The notes: generated by a model not told the origin, from the sequence alone. A DNA stretch of 64,000 nucleotides from Blastococcus sp. TF02-8 (GCF_003319175.1 NZ_QOHK01000011.1:33562-97561), one strand, 5' to 3'; shown: positions 45,499-55,015, numbered from the stretch's first letter. Made by a program: numbers and translations.

Positions 45499-45883
45499 GC
45501 AGCTCTCTCTTCCGCGCGCCCTGCGCGGCCTGGGCCAGCAGCTCCCAGTCCAGCGACACCCCGGCCGCCTCCCGGTGCACGTGCCGCAGGTCGGCGAGCA
45601 GCAGGAGGCCGGGCTCGGGCCGGCGGCCGAGGAGGTCCGAGGTCGCCTGCTGGACCTTCTCCAGGATCCCCGGCTCGCCCTCCGGTTCGGGGTCGAGGTC
45701 GACGCCGAAGTCGGCCCCGATGCGGGCCAGCTCCTGCACGTGCCGCTGCGACCAGCCGGCGATGTCCCGCGCGACGTAGAACACCTCGTGGTCGGCCTTG
45801 TGCCGGTCGGAGACGGCCAGCAGCACGCGCGCCAGGTGGTTCTCCGATCGGTGCAGCTCCTCGATGGCCAGGCCGAGCTTCAC
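45401..45883 (-). CDS. Helical protein partnered with the molybdopterin oxidoreductase
   Basis: 160 residues, almost all helix: LAIEELHRSENHLARVLLAV, then KADHEVFYVARDIAGWSQRH and LLADLRHVHREAAGVSLDWE. Glu and His occur in heptad-like spacing (EELHRSE, DHEVFY, HVHREA), which recalls ferritin-like four-helix di-metal folds. No close assignment is possible. GTG 45883 overlaps the oxidoreductase stop (GTGA), so both are made together; it may be a redox or assembly partner. Confidence 0.7.
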   Translation of the reverse strand: MKLGLAIEELHRSENHLARVLLAVSDRHKADHEVFYVARDIAGWSQRHVQELARIGADFGVDLDPEPEGEPGILEKVQQATSDLLGRRPEPGLLLLADLRHVHREAAGVSLDWELLAQAAQGARKRELLNLAERCHPDTLRQMRWANAKLKESATQALVS

Positions 45884-48336
45884 CGTGCGCCTCCCGTGGC
45901 GAGCTCCTCGAGGGCCTCGGCCGCAGGGCCGCCCCGCGTCGGCGGCACGTCGCCGGTGACCGGCCGGGAGCCGGTGGTGGTGGGCGCCGACGACGGGCCG
46001 TCGCCGGTGGCCAGCCGGGTGACGGCGGCCGCGGCCGTCTTGAAGATCGGCTGCTTGGAGCAGGGGTCCCAGTCGGTGAGGGTGAGCTCGTTGGCCGCCC
46101 GGCCGGAGCCGTCCGGCTCGTGCCCGCCGGGCTCGTCCCAGTAGCCGTAGTGGAACGGCAGGAACAACACACCCGGCCGGATGCCGCTGATCCGCACCTT
46201 CGCCTCCACGCGCCCGCGTGGCGTCCGCACCTCCAGCAGGTCGCCCTCGGTCCAGCCGCGGTCGGCGGCGTCGGAGGCCGACATCTCCACCCACACCTCG
46301 GGGGCGGCGGCCTGCAGCTGCGGGGCGCGGGCGGTCTTGGTGCGGGTGTGGAAGTGGTACAGCGTGCGGCCGGTGATGAGCTGGAACGGGAAGTCCTGGC
46401 CGGGCAGTTCGTGCGGCGGCAGGTACTCGGCGGCCTTGAGCACCGCCCGGCCGGACGGGTTCAGGGCCCGGTACTCGGTCTCGTCCAGCGCGGCGCCGGT
46501 GACCAGGTCGCGGCCGTAGCTCTCGCAGTAGTCGGGCTGCGCCCAGAACTGCCCGTCCACGTAGATGTGCTCGGTCCCGTCGGGGGCGTCCTCGGTGACC
46601 GGCCACTGGATGCCGCTGCCGCCGCGGAGCTTGTCGTAGGACAGCCCGCTGTAGTCGCACGGGCGGCCCTTGGAGCACTCCTTCCACCCCTCGAAGGCGC
46701 CCTCGGGGTCGGTCCACTTCACCAGCGGGGCGCCGTCCTTGTCCCGCAGGTCCAGGCGGCGGGCGAAGTCGATGAGGATGTCGAGGTCCGCCCGCGCCTC
46801 CCCCGGCGGGTCGACGGCCTTCTCCGACAGGTGCACGGTGCGGTCGACGTTGGTGAAGGTCCCGGTCTTCTCGCCCCACGTGGCCGCGGGCAGGACGACG
46901 TCGGCGAGCTGCGCGGTCTCGGACAGGAAGATGTCCTGCACCACGAGGAAGAGCCGTTCCTGGGCGAGGATGCTCCGGATGCGCGCCAGCTCGGGCAGGG
47001 AGACCGCCGGGTTGGTCGCGGTGACGTAGAGGAAGCGGATCGACCCCTCCTCCGCGTAGCGGAACATCTGCATGGCGTGCGTGGGCGGCGAGTAGTGCGG
47101 GATGTCGAGCGGATCGACGTTCCAGACCCGCGCGAGGTCGGCGATGTGGCTGTCGTTGGACCAGTTGCGGAACGCGGGCAGGTCGCCGTCGGCGCCGGCC
47201 TCGCGGGTGTTCTGCGCGGTCGGCTGACCGTTCATCTGGAGGATCCCGCAGCCCGGCTTGCCGAGCATGCCGCGCACGACGTTGACGTTGTTGACCTGCA
47301 CTGCGGCCGCCGTGGCCTGGTGGGACTGGTAGAAGCCCTGCAGCACCGTGGAGAACAGCCGTTCGGCGTGCCCGATGATCCGGGCGGCCTCCCGGATGTC
47401 CTCGACCGGGACGTCGCACACCTCGGCGGCGAGCTCGGGCGGGTAGTCCTGCACCCGCTTCTCGAGCTCGTCGAAGCCCACGGTGTGCGCCTCGACGTAG
47501 TCGCGGTCGATCCAGCCGTTGCCGATGATCTCGTGCAGCAGCGCGTTCATCAGCATCACGTTCGTGCCCGGCCGCGGGGCCAGGTGCACGGTGGCGGCGC
47601 GCGCGACCGGCGTCTGGCGGGGGTCGACGCAGACGATCTGCGGCGGGTTCGGCCCGGCGAGCCGGTCGAGGATGCGGGTCCACAGCACGGTCTGGGTCTC
47701 GGCCATGTTGTGCCCGTAGAGGCAGATGACGTCGGCGGAGTCGATGTCGGTGTAGCTGCCCGGCTGGCCGTCGGAGGCGAACGTCTCCTTGAGCGCCGCC
47801 GCCGCGGTGGCGGTGCACAGCCGGGTGTTGCCGTCGACGTGGTTGGTGCCGATGCCGCCGTGCGCGATCAACCCGAGGGTGTAGTACTCCTCCAGGAACA
47901 GCTGCCCGGTCGTGTAGAAGGCGACGGCGCTCGGGCCCTGCTCGTCGAGCAGCTCGCGGCAGCGCCCGGCGACGGCGTCCATGGCGGTGTCCCAGTCGGT
48001 CTCCACCAGCTCGCCGTTGCGCCGGATGAGCGGCCTGGTCAACCGCTCCGGGGAGTTGTTGGCCTGCCAGCCGTAGAGGTCCTTGGGGCCGAGCCGGCCG
48101 TGGTTGACCCGGTCGACGGCGCGGCCGCGAACACCGACGATGCGGTTGTCCTTCACCGCGATGTCCAGGCCATCGCCGTTGGAGTGCAGGATGGTCGCCG
48201 ACTGCACCCAGCGGTCGACGTCGTCCTCGCTCAGCCCGTCGGCCAGGTAGGAGTCCACCCGCGTCGGCCAGGTCTCCCCCGGCCCGTACGGCGTGCGCGT
48301 CCCCCACGGTGCGGCGATCCGGTCGATGCGCCCCAT
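45880..48336 (-). CDS. Molybdopterin (bis-MGD) oxidoreductase lacking the N-terminal Fe-S site
   Basis: 818 residues of the formate dehydrogenase/nitrate reductase type. Family marks: VDGNTRLCTATAAA with the likely molybdenum ligand C174, GHNMAETQ, TGTFTNVDR and the C-terminal molydopterin-dinucleotide domain with HFHTRTKT and NELTLTDWDP. The N-terminal [4Fe-4S] domain normally has C-x2-C-x3-C and a fourth Cys; the matching stretch WVQSATILHSNGDGLDIAV and LGPKDLYGW has none, and the first Cys is residue 126. GGAGGAGG precedes ATG 48336. Substrate and electron partner are unknown. Confidence 0.85.
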   Translation of the reverse strand: MGRIDRIAAPWGTRTPYGPGETWPTRVDSYLADGLSEDDVDRWVQSATILHSNGDGLDIAVKDNRIVGVRGRAVDRVNHGRLGPKDLYGWQANNSPERLTRPLIRRNGELVETDWDTAMDAVAGRCRELLDEQGPSAVAFYTTGQLFLEEYYTLGLIAHGGIGTNHVDGNTRLCTATAAAALKETFASDGQPGSYTDIDSADVICLYGHNMAETQTVLWTRILDRLAGPNPPQIVCVDPRQTPVARAATVHLAPRPGTNVMLMNALLHEIIGNGWIDRDYVEAHTVGFDELEKRVQDYPPELAAEVCDVPVEDIREAARIIGHAERLFSTVLQGFYQSHQATAAAVQVNNVNVVRGMLGKPGCGILQMNGQPTAQNTREAGADGDLPAFRNWSNDSHIADLARVWNVDPLDIPHYSPPTHAMQMFRYAEEGSIRFLYVTATNPAVSLPELARIRSILAQERLFLVVQDIFLSETAQLADVVLPAATWGEKTGTFTNVDRTVHLSEKAVDPPGEARADLDILIDFARRLDLRDKDGAPLVKWTDPEGAFEGWKECSKGRPCDYSGLSYDKLRGGSGIQWPVTEDAPDGTEHIYVDGQFWAQPDYCESYGRDLVTGAALDETEYRALNPSGRAVLKAAEYLPPHELPGQDFPFQLITGRTLYHFHTRTKTARAPQLQAAAPEVWVEMSASDAADRGWTEGDLLEVRTPRGRVEAKVRISGIRPGVLFLPFHYGYWDEPGGHEPDGSGRAANELTLTDWDPCSKQPIFKTAAAAVTRLATGDGPSSAPTTTGSRPVTGDVPPTRGGPAAEALEELATGGAR

Positions 48337-48418
48337 CAAGTCCTCCTCCGCTCCACGGACGGCCCGGTAGAGCCGCCCGACCCCTACCCCTGCCTGCCTC
48401 TCCGCTAGTCCCGGCAGA

Positions 48419-48433
48419 TGACAGATGTGTGAC
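48419..48433. promoter_or_regulatory. 11-bp-period direct repeat (TGACAGATGTGTGAC)
   Basis: Matches 13 of 15 bases of the element at 41431. It lies in the shared upstream region of the oxidoreductase (minus) and the copper-storage-like gene (plus). Confidence 0.4.
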
Positions 48434-48533
48434 ATCGGTGCAGTGCGCCCGGCAGCCGGGGTAGGCGGGCGGTGGTCGGCGGAAGCCGCTGGCGTCGAGA
48501 GGATGCCTACCGCCGGTGCCCGGAGGGGACGAC

Positions 48534-48941
48534 ATGACCGTTGCCAGCAAGATGCTCGAGACCTATCCGAAGGACCTGGGAGGAGTGGATCGCGAGAAGC
48601 TGCGGGAGTGCATCGAGGCGTGCGTCGAGTGCGCACAGGCCTGCACCGCCTGCGCCGACGCCTGCCTGTCGGAGGACGCGGTCGCCGACCTGAGGACCTG
48701 CATCCGCACCGACCTCGACTGCGCCGACGTCTGCGACGCCACCGGTCGGGTGCTCTCCCGCCACACCGGGTACGACGCGAACCTGACCCGCGCGGTACTC
48801 GAAGCATGCGCGGTCGCGTGCAAGGCCTGCGGCGACGAGTGCGGGCAGCACGCGTCGATGCACGAGCACTGCCGCGTCTGCGCGGAGGCGTGCCGCCGCT
48901 GCGAGCGGGCCTGCCGGGAACTCCTCGCCTCACTGGGCTGA
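48534..48941 (+). CDS. Cysteine-rich four-helix protein (DUF326, copper-storage-like)
   Basis: 135 residues with 18 Cys, most spaced C-x3-C or C-x2-C along helices (ECIEACVECAQACTACADAC). This is the Csp/DUF326 pattern, in which thiols facing the inside of a four-helix bundle store many Cu(I) ions. There is no Tat or Sec signal, so it should be a cytosolic Csp3-type protein. CGGAGGGG precedes ATG 48534. The copper cluster lies 1 kb downstream, supporting a copper role. Confidence 0.85.
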   Translation: MTVASKMLETYPKDLGGVDREKLRECIEACVECAQACTACADACLSEDAVADLRTCIRTDLDCADVCDATGRVLSRHTGYDANLTRAVLEACAVACKACGDECGQHASMHEHCRVCAEACRRCERACRELLASLG

Positions 48942-49040
48942 CCAACGTCTGCGTGCGTCGCCACTCCCGCTCCGCCACCCCTCGACCCCGCGAGCAGGGC
49001 GATGGCGAGGCCGGCGACGTCGGTGCCGGCATGGGCGGCG

Positions 49041-49448
49041 TCAGCCGCCAGGGCGAGCGAGCCCGACAGGGTCGGCCCCCGCGGCACCGGGCGCGTGACC
49101 GGAGGGGCGAGCCGGCCCCGAACCCAGCAGGTCGGTGAGCCGGCGGGTGAGAGCGGCCGGGTCGCGACGGCCGGGGAAGCGCTCGACCAGCCGACCCGCG
49201 TCGAAGACGGCGATGGTCGGGTAGCCGGCGATGCGGTACGCCTCGGCGGGCTGCGGCAGCCGTACGGCGTTCACCCGCAGGGTGGTCGCGGTCCAGCCCA
49301 GCTGCCGCCACGCGAGGGCCAGGAGGCTGCGTTGCTGACGGCAGTGCTCGCAGTCATCGGTCTCGAAAGCGACGATCACGGGGACCGGCGCCTGCAGGAC
49401 CCGCCGGTCGAAGGCGTCCTGGTCGAGGATCTCGGACCACTCGATCAC
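49041..49448 (-). CDS. Thioredoxin-like protein with CEHC active site
   Basis: 135 residues. VPVIVAFETDDCEHCRQQRS gives the thioredoxin active-site position as C-E-H-C instead of CGPC, and YRIAGYPTIAVF holds the cis-Pro. No signal peptide, so cytosolic. GTG 49448 is chosen because GAGAGGGG precedes it. It ends the run of minus-strand genes from the copper cluster, 102 bases after copA, and may keep copper-binding thiols reduced; that role is inferred from position. Confidence 0.85.
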   Translation of the reverse strand: MIEWSEILDQDAFDRRVLQAPVPVIVAFETDDCEHCRQQRSLLALAWRQLGWTATTLRVNAVRLPQPAEAYRIAGYPTIAVFDAGRLVERFPGRRDPAALTRRLTDLLGSGPARPSGHAPGAAGADPVGLARPGG

Positions 49449-49550
49449 GTCGTCCCCTCTCTCCGTCGTGGCCACCGGGAAGGGGAACGCGGCTCTCCTC
49501 GGCCGCCGCCGGCTGCCCCGTCCCGCCGCAGGGGCAGAGGTGGATCGGTG

Positions 49551-51914
49551 TCACCGCGTGGCGCTGCCGCTCAGCGCACCCTCGGCCGGCCGCTCGCCCG
49601 GCAGCCGGCCGGACCCGGCGCCACCGTCGGCCCCCGAGGAGGCCAACGGCTGGAAGCGGCGCAGCCGCAGGCTGTTGGACACCACGAACACCGAGCTGAA
49701 CGCCATCGCCGCGCCGGCGAGCATCGGGTTGAGCAGCCCGGCGGCGGCCAGCGGGAGGGCGGCGACGTTGTAGGCGAACGCCCAGAACAGATTGCCCTTG
49801 ATCGTGGCCAGCGTCTTCCGCGACAGCTGGATGGCGTCGGCGGCGGCCCTCAGGTCCCCGCGCACCAGGGTCAGATCGCCGGCCTCGATGGCCACGTCGG
49901 TGCCGGTTCCCATGGCCAGGCCGAGGTCGGCCTGGGCGAGAGCGGCAGCGTCGTTGACGCCGTCGCCGACCATGGCCACAACCTTGCCCTGGCCCTGCAG
50001 CCGCTCGACCACGGCGACCTTGTCGGCGGGCAGCACCTCCGCGATGACCTCGTCGATGCCGACGGCGGCGGCCACCGAGCGGGCGACGGTCTCGTTGTCA
50101 CCGGTCAGCAGCACCGGCGTCAGCCCCAGGCCGCGCAGCTGACGGATCGCCTCGGCGGAGGTCTCCTTGATGGCGTCGGCGACGACCAGGACACCGCGCG
50201 CGGCGCCGTCCCAGCCGACCGCGACCGCGGTCCTGCCCTCGGCCTCGGCGGCGGCCATGGCCTGCTCCAGCCGGGGGTCCAGGTGGAGCGACCACTCGGC
50301 CAGCAGCCGGGCGCGCCCGACGAGCACCGCGTGCCCGTCCACGACGCCCTGCACGCCGAGGCCCTCGACGTTGGTGAAGCCCTCCACCGGCGGCAGGGTG
50401 CCGACGGCCTCGGTGGCGCCCTTGGCGATGGCCTGCGCGATGGGGTGCTCGGAGGCGTCCTCCAAGGCGCCCGCCAGCCTGAGCAGCTGCGCGCGGTCCT
50501 CGCCGGGAGCGACGACGACGTCGAGCAGAGTCATCCGCCCGGTGGTGACGGTGCCGGTCTTGTCGAGGACGACGGTGTCGACCTCGCGGGTGCTCTCCAG
50601 GACCTCCGGCCCCTTGATGAGGATGCCCAGCTGGGCGCCGCGCCCCGTGCCGACCATGAGCGCGGTCGGCGTGGCCAGTCCCAGGGCGCAGGGGCAGGCG
50701 ATGATCAGCACGGCGACCGCGGCGGTGAACGCGGCAGCCAGGCCGCTCCCCGTGCCCACCCAGAAGCCGAGCGTGCCGAGGGCCAGGGCGATGACGATCG
50801 GCACGAAGATGCCCGAGATCTGGTCGGCCAGGCGCTGCACCTGGGCCTTGCCGTTCTGGGCGTCCTCGACCAGCCGCGCCATCTGCGCCAGCTGAGTGTC
50901 GCCGCCGACCCGGGTGGCGCGGACGACCAGTCGACCACCGGCGTTGACGGTGGCGCCGACGACGGGGTCGCCGGGGCCCACCTCGACCGGCACGGACTCC
51001 CCGGTGAGCATCGAGGCGTCCACGGCCGAGGAGCCCTCGACGATGGTGCCGTCGGTGGCGATCTTCTCGCCCGGCCGGACGACGAACAGGTCGTCGACGG
51101 CGAGCTGGTCGGCCGGGATCCGCTGCTCGGCACCGCCGCGCAGCACCGACACCTCCTTCGCGCCGAGCTCGAGCAGGGCGCGCAGCGCGGCCCCGGCACG
51201 ACGCTTCGAGCGGGCCTCGAAGTACCGGCCGGCGAGGATGAACGTGGTCACCCCGGCGGCTGCCTCGAGGTAGATGTTGCCCGACCCGTCGCTCCGGGCG
51301 ATGGTCAGCTCGAACGGGTGCCTCATGCCCGGGACTCCGGCGGTGCCCCAGAAGAGCGCGTACAGCGACCAGGCGAGGGCGGCGACGGTGCCCATCGAGA
51401 TGAGGGTGTCCATCGTGGAGGCACCGTGACGCAGGTTGGTCCACGCCGCCTTGTGGAACGGCGCGGCGCCCCAGACGACCACGGGCGCGGCCAGGGTGAG
51501 CGACAGCCACTGCCAGTACTGGAACTGCAGCGCCGGGATCATGGCCATCGCGATGACCGGGGCGGTCAGGATCGCGGAGACGACCAGCCGCCGGCGCAGC
51601 GAGAGAACCCGGTCCTCCTCACCCGTCCCAGGCTCGGGGGGATCCACGGGACCGGTCCGCGGGGTCTGGGGCAGTCGGGCGCTGTAGCCCGTCTGCTCCA
51701 CCGTCGCGACCAGATCCGCGGGGGTGATGTCACCGGTGAAGGTGACCTTCGCCTTCTCGGTCGAGTAGTTGACCGTGGCGGTCACGCCATCGAGCTTGTT
51801 CAGTTTCTTCTCGATGCGCGCCGCGCACGAGGCGCAGGTCATCCCACCGATCGCCAGTTCGATCTGGTTGCCGGCCGCCGCCGGTCCTGCGGTGTCGGGT
51901 GTGGAGCTCATCAT
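49551..51914 (-). CDS. copA: Copper-exporting P1B-type ATPase
   Basis: 787 residues. An N-terminal metal-binding domain with [12 protein letters not shown] (residues 21-32), eight membrane segments, the TGES actuator loop ([10 protein letters not shown]), the transport site CPC in [13 protein letters not shown], the phosphorylation site DKTGT and [10 protein letters not shown]. It exports Cu(I) using ATP. AAGGAA precedes ATG 51914. It follows the secreted His-rich protein by 41 bases in the csoR-copZ cluster. Confidence 0.96.
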   Translation of the reverse strand: MMSSTPDTAGPAAAGNQIELAIGGMTCASCAARIEKKLNKLDGVTATVNYSTEKAKVTFTGDITPADLVATVEQTGYSARLPQTPRTGPVDPPEPGTGEEDRVLSLRRRLVVSAILTAPVIAMAMIPALQFQYWQWLSLTLAAPVVVWGAAPFHKAAWTNLRHGASTMDTLISMGTVAALAWSLYALFWGTAGVPGMRHPFELTIARSDGSGNIYLEAAAGVTTFILAGRYFEARSKRRAGAALRALLELGAKEVSVLRGGAEQRIPADQLAVDDLFVVRPGEKIATDGTIVEGSSAVDASMLTGESVPVEVGPGDPVVGATVNAGGRLVVRATRVGGDTQLAQMARLVEDAQNGKAQVQRLADQISGIFVPIVIALALGTLGFWVGTGSGLAAAFTAAVAVLIIACPCALGLATPTALMVGTGRGAQLGILIKGPEVLESTREVDTVVLDKTGTVTTGRMTLLDVVVAPGEDRAQLLRLAGALEDASEHPIAQAIAKGATEAVGTLPPVEGFTNVEGLGVQGVVDGHAVLVGRARLLAEWSLHLDPRLEQAMAAAEAEGRTAVAVGWDGAARGVLVVADAIKETSAEAIRQLRGLGLTPVLLTGDNETVARSVAAAVGIDEVIAEVLPADKVAVVERLQGQGKVVAMVGDGVNDAAALAQADLGLAMGTGTDVAIEAGDLTLVRGDLRAAADAIQLSRKTLATIKGNLFWAFAYNVAALPLAAAGLLNPMLAGAAMAFSSVFVVSNSLRLRRFQPLASSGADGGAGSGRLPGERPAEGALSGSATR

Positions 51915-51955
51915 CGTCTTCCTTCGAACGTGCTCGCGATGGGTGGAGCGGCGGG

Positions 51956-52942
51956 TCAGCCGTGGGCGTGGCCGCCGTCGTCGTGCCCGCCGGCGCCGTC
52001 GGTGGCCGGTTCGTCGCCGTCGGACCCGGCGGGGGCGGGGGCACCGGCGGCGACGGTGAACTCGGCGGTGCGCACGACGTCGCCGTGCTTGAAGTCCAGG
52101 AACAGCCGGTAGTCCCCGGCCGAGGGCGCGGTCGCGTAGAACGTGATGTCCGGGCCGGGCCGCGTGGAGCCGTCGCCGGGCTCGCCGGCCGGGTGCACGT
52201 GCAGGTAGGCCAGGTCGCCGTCGCGCAGCGCGACCAGGTGCCCGAAGGCGGCCAGGTAGGGCTGCAGGTCGGTGACCGGCTCCCCGTCCCGGGTGACCGA
52301 CAGGGTCAGCTCCGACTGCTGTCCGGGCACCAGGTTCCCGTCGAGGGTGACCGTGTACCCGTCGACCTCGGCCCTCGTCGACGCCTCGGGCAACGGCACC
52401 GGGATGTAGTCGCCCGCGACGGCGACGTCGGCTCCCAGGACGAGCGCGGCGTCGTCGCCGGCGGGATCGAAGTCGGCGAACAGCCGCCACGTCCCCGGGG
52501 TCAGGTCCAGCGGGATCGACCAGGTGCCGCCGGGCGCCAGCTGCGGGTGGACGTGCTGGTAGCCGGACAGGTCCCGGCGCACGGCGATCAGGTGCAGGTC
52601 CTCGTCGTGGGCGGTGTCGTAGGAGGCCAGCGGCCGGTTGTCGGGGCCGATGATCCGGAACGACACGGGAGTGGCCGCGCCGGCGGGGAGGGAGTCGGCC
52701 AGGTCCAGGGTGTAGCCGTTCTCGGAGATCTGCAGGCCGCCGGGCACGTGTGCACCGCCGACGGCGGAGGACTGCTGGGTCATGTCCATCGGGGACTCCG
52801 GATCCGGGCTGTGGTGGGTGTCGGTGTCGTGCGCGGTCGAGGCCGGGCCCACCGGGCCGACGGCGTTGCCGATACCGGCTGCCGCGCCGAAGACGACGAC
52901 CAGGCCGAGCGCGTACGTCCCGAGCTTCGTGGGGGTGTTCAT
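51956..52942 (-). CDS. Secreted or anchored His-rich copper-associated protein
   Basis: 328 residues. An N-terminal hydrophobic segment (about residues 9-30) exports it; a His/Asp stretch ([20 protein letters not shown]) is followed by two beta domains, each with a metal-looking HVHP ([22 protein letters not shown]). The tail [11 protein letters not shown] is His-rich. This family occurs beside copA in actinobacteria and probably binds copper outside the membrane. It lies between csoR and copA in the same direction. Confidence 0.8.
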   Translation of the reverse strand: MNTPTKLGTYALGLVVVFGAAAGIGNAVGPVGPASTAHDTDTHHSPDPESPMDMTQQSSAVGGAHVPGGLQISENGYTLDLADSLPAGAATPVSFRIIGPDNRPLASYDTAHDEDLHLIAVRRDLSGYQHVHPQLAPGGTWSIPLDLTPGTWRLFADFDPAGDDAALVLGADVAVAGDYIPVPLPEASTRAEVDGYTVTLDGNLVPGQQSELTLSVTRDGEPVTDLQPYLAAFGHLVALRDGDLAYLHVHPAGEPGDGSTRPGPDITFYATAPSAGDYRLFLDFKHGDVVRTAEFTVAAGAPAPAGSDGDEPATDGAGGHDDGGHAHG

Positions 52943-52996
52943 CCGAACTGCCTTCCGGGAGTCGGCGCCGCTTCCGGCGCCGGCAGGGTGAGTGGG

Positions 52997-53278
52997 TCAG
53001 GAGCGGACGAGGCGCGCGACCGCGTCGGAGGCCTCGCGGACCTTCTGCCCGGCCTCGGGGCCGCCCTCCTGCGCCGCCTGGACCACGCAGTGGCCCAGGT
53101 GCTCGTCGAGCAGTCCCAGCGAGAACGACTGCAGAGCGCGGGTCGCCGCCGACACCTGGGTCAAGATGTCGATGCAGTACTCGTCGTCCTCGACCATGCG
53201 TGACAGTCCGCGGATCTGGCCCTCGATCTTGCGGAGCCGCGTGACGTGCTCGTCCTTGTCGTGGGTGTAGCCGGCCAT
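52997..53278 (-). CDS. csoR: CsoR-type copper-sensing repressor
   Basis: 93 residues. [20 protein letters not shown] is the family's DNA-contact helix region, and the Cu(I) ligands of CsoR are in place: C35 (EYCIDIL), H60 and C64 (LDEHLGHC). Copper binding releases it from DNA. Four RTACC-N7-GGTAY palindromes nearby are its probable operators. It lies downstream of copZ, separated by a hairpin. Confidence 0.93.
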   Translation of the reverse strand: MAGYTHDKDEHVTRLRKIEGQIRGLSRMVEDDEYCIDILTQVSAATRALQSFSLGLLDEHLGHCVVQAAQEGGPEAGQKVREASDAVARLVRS

Positions 53279-53317
53279 CTCGTCCTCCTCGTGGACCGGG
53301 TCGGGTGCAGGGATGGC

Positions 53318-53351
53318 GGGGTGGGCGCCGGCCGGGGACGACGCCCACCCC
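53318..53351 (-). terminator. Hairpin between copZ and csoR
   Basis: GGGGTGGGCG pairs with CGCCCACCCC around a 14-base loop. It lies 10 bases beyond the copZ stop and 40 bases before the csoR start on the minus strand, so copZ may be made in larger amounts than the rest. Confidence 0.6.
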
Positions 53352-53361
53352 GGTCCAGGGG

Positions 53362-53568
53362 TCAGACCGCGACGACCTCGTAGCCGGCCTCTTCGACCGC
53401 CTCGGAGATCGCGTCGGCGGACACCGGCTGCGCCGAGTCGACGGTCACCCGACCGGCGGCCACGTCGACCGTGACCCCGGTGACGCCGGGGATCTTGGTG
53501 ATCTCGGCGGTCACCGATCCGGCGCAGTGGTCACAGGTCATGCCCCGGACGGTGTAGTTGCTGCTCAC
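53362..53568 (-). CDS. copZ: Copper chaperone, heavy-metal-associated domain
   Basis: 68 residues, a single HMA domain. [15 protein letters not shown] (residues 9-23) has the CxxC pair that carries Cu(I) to the ATPase. GTG 53568 is the first gene of the minus-strand copper run, with a CsoR-type palindrome 26 bp upstream. Confidence 0.92.
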   Translation of the reverse strand: MSSNYTVRGMTCDHCAGSVTAEITKIPGVTGVTVDVAAGRVTVDSAQPVSADAISEAVEEAGYEVVAV

Positions 53569-53593
53569 GGAAGCTCTCCTCTCGCTACCCCAG

Positions 53594-53610
53594 GTACCCC
53601 CGGGTGGTAT
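53594..53610. promoter_or_regulatory. Candidate CsoR operator 1 (GTACCCCCGGGTGGTAT)
   Basis: Fits RTACC-N7-GGTAY, 26 bp upstream of copZ. Similar G-tract palindromes are bound by CsoR in other actinobacteria. Confidence 0.65.
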
Positions 53611-53620
53611 GTCTGTCTCA

Positions 53621-53637
53621 GTACCGTACGGGGGTAC
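53621..53637. promoter_or_regulatory. Candidate CsoR operator 2 (GTACCGTACGGGGGTAC)
   Basis: Second RTACC-N7-GGTAY site in the copZ/oxidoreductase divergent region; it ends 29 bp before ATG 53666. Confidence 0.65.
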
Positions 53638-53665
53638 TGCATCCGACGCAAGAAGAGGACCGGTG

Positions 53666-54791
53666 ATGGGGAAGACACGAGTGCTGGTGGTGGGTGCGGG
53701 AGGGACTGCTGTCCGGCGCGGTCGATGACGCGGACATCGCCCTGCCCGGCATGGACCTGCCCGGGGTGACGTGGCGGCTGGGGGAACGAGCCGTGCACCT
53801 GGACCCCTCGAACCGTTCGGTACGCCTGGCCGGAGGTGACCAGGTCTCGGCCGAGGCGGTCGTGCTCGCCGTGGGCGCTCGGCCGCGCCGACTGCCGGTC
53901 GAGGCGCCGGGCGGCGACCGGATGCCGGCCCTGCGGACGGCGGACGACACAGCCCGACTGCGGCGGCGACTGACCCCGGACGCGCCCGTGCTCGTCGTCG
54001 GCGCCGGCCTCATCGGCACCGAGACCAGCGGCGTGCTCCGCCGGGCCGGCCACCCGGTCGTGCTCGTCGATTCCGCCGCGACCCCGATGGCGCCGCTGGT
54101 CGGGCCCACGGTGGCGGAGTGGATCCTGCGCCGGCACCGCGCGGCCGGCGTCGACGTCCGCACCGGGACGACGGTGCAGAGCCTGGACCGGCGGAGCGAC
54201 ACCAGCCTGTCCGTCACCCTCTCCGACGCAGCACAGCTGACCGCCGCGGTGGTCCTGCCCGCCCTCGGCGTCTCCCCGGACACCGACTGGCTCGCCGACA
54301 GCGGCGTGCTGGGCGACGCCCCCACCGGAGCCGTCGCCGTGGACGGCCAGCAGCGGGTCCTCGGCCGGCCGGGCCTCTACGCCGCCGGTGACGCGGCAGC
54401 CGTCCCCGGCCCGGACGGGCGACCGGTACGCGTCGAGCACTGGGGAGCAGCGCTCGCGCAGGGCAGGGCCGCAGCCCGCGCGGTGCTGGCCGACCTGGGC
54501 ACGGGCGGGCCGGAGGGACCTCTGCCGGCGGTCGAGCTCCCCAGCTACAGCACCTACGTGCACGACACGAAGCTGACGATCCTGGGCTGGCCGCAGTCGG
54601 CCACCCAGGACGTGGCGCTGCTCGGCACGCCGGGGGACGACCGGTTCGCCATCGCACTGCACGACCGGCACGAGCGCCTGGTGGGAGCAGTGGGCGTCGG
54701 TGGCGCCCGGGCGGTCAACCGGATCAAGGACCTCCTCCAGCGTCGGGCGTCGGTGGACGAGCTGGCGGCGCTCCGGGCGGCGACCCGGTGA
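53666..54791 (+). pseudogene. NAD(P)/FAD-dependent oxidoreductase, N-terminus deleted and frameshifted
   Basis: ATG 53666 starts MGKTRVLVVGAG, the FAD-binding strand and loop of ferredoxin-reductase-like enzymes, but the frame ends after 20 codons. From 53694 the next frame continues with LLSGAVDDADIALPGM, VVLAVGARPRRLPVEAPGGD, VLVVGAGLIGTETSG (NAD site) and GLYAAGDAAAVPG. About 40 codons of the first Rossmann half are missing between them. A GTG at 53694 could yield a 365-residue product without FAD binding. It is divergent from copZ under shared CsoR-type sites. Confidence 0.75.
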
Positions 54792-54943
54792 CCCGGGCGA
54801 CAGCCCGGGCCGACGCGCGGCTGACCCGCCGGGTGGGGCCCTGGAGCGTGGTGGTGACCGTCGCGGTCGAGGCAGTGCGCACCTGCGCCCGCGCCTGTCG
54901 CAGCCGGCGCCTCGGCGGTGCCGGTAGCCACGCCGGGCGCTGA
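54788..54943 (+). CDS. Possible 51-residue protein after the broken oxidoreductase
   Basis: GTG 54788 overlaps the preceding stop (GTGA). The product is very basic (about 12 Arg) with two Cys (RTCARACRS). It has no known match and could be a shadow or a leftover of a deleted gene. Reported mainly because of the coupled start. Confidence 0.25.
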   Translation: MTRATARADARLTRRVGPWSVVVTVAVEAVRTCARACRSRRLGGAGSHAGR

Positions 54944-54972
54944 GTCCCTGCCTGGTCGCACATCAGCCCGGA

Positions 54973-55015
54973 CGCCGGTGAGGGGCAGAGCGAACGGCTC
55001 CTCCCCTCACCGGCG
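54973..55015. terminator. Bidirectional hairpin terminator
   Basis: CGCCGGTGAGGGG pairs perfectly with CCCCTCACCGGCG (13 bp) around a 17-base loop, between the broken oxidoreductase and the convergent MFS gene. Confidence 0.75.

Noticed and set aside
46120..48408. 762-codon plus-strand open frame opposite the molybdopterin oxidoreductase
   Set aside because: Antisense to a gene with strong family motifs; composition typical of shadows.
45401..48550. 1049-codon minus frame that includes the helical protein
   Set aside because: Only the last 160 codons, from GTG 45883, are protein-like; the rest is an alternative frame of the oxidoreductase.
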